DNA of 64,000 bases from Candidatus Thermochlorobacter aerophilus (GTDB lineage Bacteria > Bacteroidota > Chlorobiia > Chlorobiales > Thermochlorobacteraceae), in assembly GCA_002794105.1 (NCBI GenBank), contig PHFL01000070.1, positions 13,974 to 77,973 of the forward strand. The letters are read 5' to 3'. The position numbers and the translations under genes were made by a program. The notes beneath the pieces are model-generated. The model had not been told where the DNA came from, searched no databases, and saw only the letters and a program-made list of their open reading frames with translations. Below are positions 61,278 to 64,000 of the stretch, piece by piece. Position 1 is the stretch's first letter, and every line of letters begins with the position of its first letter.

Positions 61278-64000
61278 ATGACCACTGAAACGCTGACAGC
61301 ACCTGCACTGAACGGCATATCACTTCACGACGGAACGCCGCAAACCAATCCGCTCCGCACTCGGCACGATTTTGACGCAATGCGCAAAGCCTGCGAAAAA
61401 GATTTAGGCAAATTTCATGGCGACATCGCCAAACGCGAAATCCACTGGTTCGACCCGAAACTCAATGCTTGGATTACTTACTCCGACGAACACAAAAAGT
61501 GGCTCGGCATTGATGCCAAAACTGGCAAACCTGTTGAGGTGAATTATCCCGAATCCCACACGCCTTGGAAAATTTCGTTTGACGATTCACGCGCCCCGTT
61601 CTATCAATGGTTCAAAGGCGGCTTAACGAATGCATGCTTCAACGAAATCGACCGCCACGTCATCAACGGCTACGGCGATGAAATTGCCTTCCACTTCGAA
61701 GGCGACCGCTGGGACGCAACCAAAAACAATGGCAAAGGCGGACCTGTTACGGCGTTCAGCATCACGCGCAAACAATTGATGCTTGAAGTGGCTAAGTGCG
61801 CCCTTGTGCTCCAATCACTCGGCTTGAAAAAAGGCGACCGCGTCTGCCTCAATATGCCCAACATCATGGAGCAGATTTATTACACCGAAGCCTGTAAGCG
61901 TTTGGGCATCATCTACACGGCAGTCTTCGGCGGCTTTTCGGACAAAACGCTTTCGGATAGAATCCACAACGCAGGCGCAAAAGTCGTCATCACGAGCGAC
62001 GGTGCTTACCGCAACGCACAAGTTGTGCCATTCAAAGAAGAATACACCGATAAGGCTCTCGATAACTACATTCCGCTTGAAACTGCTCTTGAGATTGCAC
62101 GCACGAAACTGAAAGCGTTGAAGGTTGCACCGAAAGTTGCATCAGCCATTTTGGACAAAATTCAATCTAACCTCAAAGAAGAAATCACAACCGAGCGTGC
62201 CGATGTGATGCGTGCGGTCGGTCAAGCCCTCTCACACCTACGCGGACTTTCCATTCAAGAAAAATCGAAAATTCGTGTCGAGCTTGCCAAAGCCCTTGTC
62301 GACTCGCCGCCGCGCGTCAGTGCTGTCATCGTGGTCAAGCACACAGGGCAAGAAATCAACTGGCGAAAAGAGCGCGATAAGTGGTCGCACGAACTTTTAG
62401 CACAAGCCACAAAAACCTTACTCGCCAACGCCAAAAAAGTCGGTGTCTCGGTTTCATCAGAAAAGGACTTGCTGGCACTTGATACGGAACGCTTCATCAA
62501 AGCCATTTATGCGTCGGTGCCATGCGAAATCGTTGATGCCGAGTTTCCGCTCTTTTTCATCTACACATCAGGCTCGACGGGCAAGCCCAAAGGCGTGGTG
62601 CATGTTCACGGAGGTTACACAGCAGGCATATCTTACACGATGAAAATTTCCTTCGATGCGCGTCCGGGCAAAGATGTGATGTATGTGATTGCTGACCCGG
62701 GTTGGATTACAGGACAGTCGTATATGATTGCTGGTGCATTGCTGGCACGCGTGACCAGTGTAATTTGTGAAGGCTCGCCGCTCTTCCCCAGCGCAGGTCG
62801 ATATGCTTCAACGATTGAACGCTATGGCGTAACGATTTTCAAAGCGGGCGTAACCTTCCTCAAATCGGTGATGACCAATCCGCTGAATGTTGCCGAAGTC
62901 GAGCAATACTCAATGAAGACTCTGCGCGTGGCAACTTTCTGCGCCGAGCCATGCAGTCCTGCTGTGCAAGAATTCGGCATGAAAATCATGACGCGCCAAT
63001 ACATCAACTCCTACTGGGCAACTGAACACGGCGGCATTGTTTGGACGCACTTCTACGGCAACCCCGATTTTCCGCTCAATCCCGATACGCACACCTATCC
63101 GCTACCGTGGATTTTCGGCGATGTGTGGGTCGCACAAGGCACAGATAAACAAGGACGACAAATCTATCGCTCCGCCGACTTTGAAGAAAAAGGCGAAATC
63201 GTTATCACCAAACCATATCCGTATCTGGCACGCACGATTTGGGGCGATGCCGACGACTTCCTCAAAAAGTTTGAACAAGGCAAATGGATGGGCGATTTCG
63301 AGCGATACAAAAAAACTTACTGGGATAGATGGAGCGACGGCAAAAAGCAAGTCTGGGCATACACACAAGGCGACTTTGCGATGAAATATCCTGACGGCTC
63401 ATTCACCTTGCACGGACGCAGCGATGATGTGATTAACGTCTCGGGACACCGCATGGGGACGGAAGAAATCGAGGGCGCGATTCTCAAAGATAAATCGCTC
63501 AACCCTGACTCGCCGGTCGGCAATGTGATTGTGGTCGGCGCGCCGCATCGTGAAAAGGGTTTAACGCCCGTTGCGTTTCTCTTGCCTGCACCTGGTCGGC
63601 ACATCACGCAAGATGATATGCGGCGGCTCTCAGAACTCGTGCGCAAAGAAAAAGGTGCGGTGAGCGTGCCAAGCGATTACATCGTGGTCTCGGCGTCCCC
63701 GAAACGCGCAGCGGCAAGTATATGCGCCGCTTCCTCAAAAACATGATTAACGACGAACCACTTGGCGATACTACTACGCTTCGCAATCCTGAATCGCTGG
63801 TCGAGATTCGCAAGAAAATTGAGGAGTGGAAGCAAAAGCAAGCGACGGAAGAATCGCAAGTGATGTTTGAAACCTTCCGCTACTTCAAGATTCAATACGC
63901 GCCCGTTAAAGATGATGCGATGATAGCCGTTGTAACGATTTCCAATCCGCCTGTGAATGCGCTGAACGAGCGTTGCTTGGACGAACTCAATACCGTTGTG
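61278..64000 (+). CDS. pcs: Propionyl-CoA synthase, ACS and start of enoyl-CoA hydratase domain, 3'-truncated, frameshifted
   Basis: This is the multidomain enzyme of the 3-hydroxypropionate cycle that converts 3-hydroxypropionate, CoA and ATP with NADPH to propionyl-CoA through linked acyl-CoA synthetase, dehydratase and reductase domains. The ACS domain covers about the first 820 residues (P-loop TSGSTGKPKGVVHVHGGY, VINVSGHRMGTEEIEGAI, YWATEHGGIVWTHFYGN) and matches the long Chloroflexus Pcs form, not acetyl-CoA synthetase. After a one-base loss in the A-run at 63702-63704 (PK-TRSGK), the second frame gives MRRFLKNMINDEPLGDTTTLRNPE and the hydratase start NPPVNALNERCLDELN. ATG 61278 begins MTTETLTAP; the 597-base gap before it holds no gene. 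Confidence 0.92.

Overview
This 64 kb window looks like chromosomal DNA from a Bacteroidota/Chlorobiota (FCB-group) bacterium. The evidence is a SusC/SusD outer-membrane pair, an HmuY-type lipoprotein, a Spt/AONS-type alpha-oxoamine synthase, an OstA/LptA-like protein, many signal-peptide or lipobox exported proteins, weak Shine-Dalgarno sequences and some TAnnTTTG promoter-like boxes. The right end carries the start of a multidomain propionyl-CoA synthase (Pcs) of the 3-hydroxypropionate pathway, an enzyme best known from Chloroflexus. That combination points to a phototrophic or photoheterotrophic relative of Chloroherpeton or 'Thermochlorobacter'. This placement is inference; no 16S rRNA or photosynthesis gene is in view.

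Layout. 0-7.4 kb: surface-polysaccharide block (GT9 glycosyltransferase, zinc-finger methyltransferase, heparinase II/III-like protein, AsnB-type amidotransferase), then gatA. 7.5-11.2 kb: sucD and a large FtsX/MacB-type permease. 11.2-14.1 kb (minus): sigma54 response regulator, glycerophosphodiesterase lipoprotein, receiver-only regulator and tRNA-Arg(CCT). 14.4-22 kb: CrtC/AttH-like lipoprotein, methyltransferases, wecB, OstA/LptA-like protein and a flippase. 22.4-28.8 kb: SusC-SusD-TPR export/import unit. 28.8-35.5 kb (minus): alpha-oxoamine synthase, trxB, a glutaredoxin-like protein, trxA and dnaE.

35.7-45.2 kb is a metal/heme acquisition region: TonB receptor behind a palindromic operator, HmuY-like lipoprotein, unknown membrane proteins, a DUF6607-like secreted protein, flavodoxin, a CxxC protein and a PepSY membrane protein. 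A Doc/Fic toxin-antitoxin pair and a well-folded candidate ncRNA on the minus strand are embedded in it. 45.2-51.6 kb (minus): half-size TMEM165/GDT1 transporter, outer-membrane beta-barrel, MgtE, MgtC and an OmpR-type two-component system. The MgtE-MgtC-TCS block is bracketed by mirror-image repeat islands.

51.8-60.7 kb is accessory-like: Pif1/RecD-type helicase, the decayed tail of an RND metal-efflux gene, a HepT-MntA toxin-antitoxin pair, a degenerate tandem repeat, a frameshifted membrane protein, a WD40-caspase protein with its DUF4384/LPP20 partner, and a small secreted protein. 61.3-64 kb holds the 5' part of pcs.

Single-base frameshifts interrupt at least four otherwise convincing reading frames (GT9 start, the 54.8 kb membrane protein, the caspase protein, pcs), three of them in short homopolymers. 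Assembly error must be excluded before any of these is called a pseudogene. No CRISPR array, rRNA, prophage or intact insertion sequence was seen.
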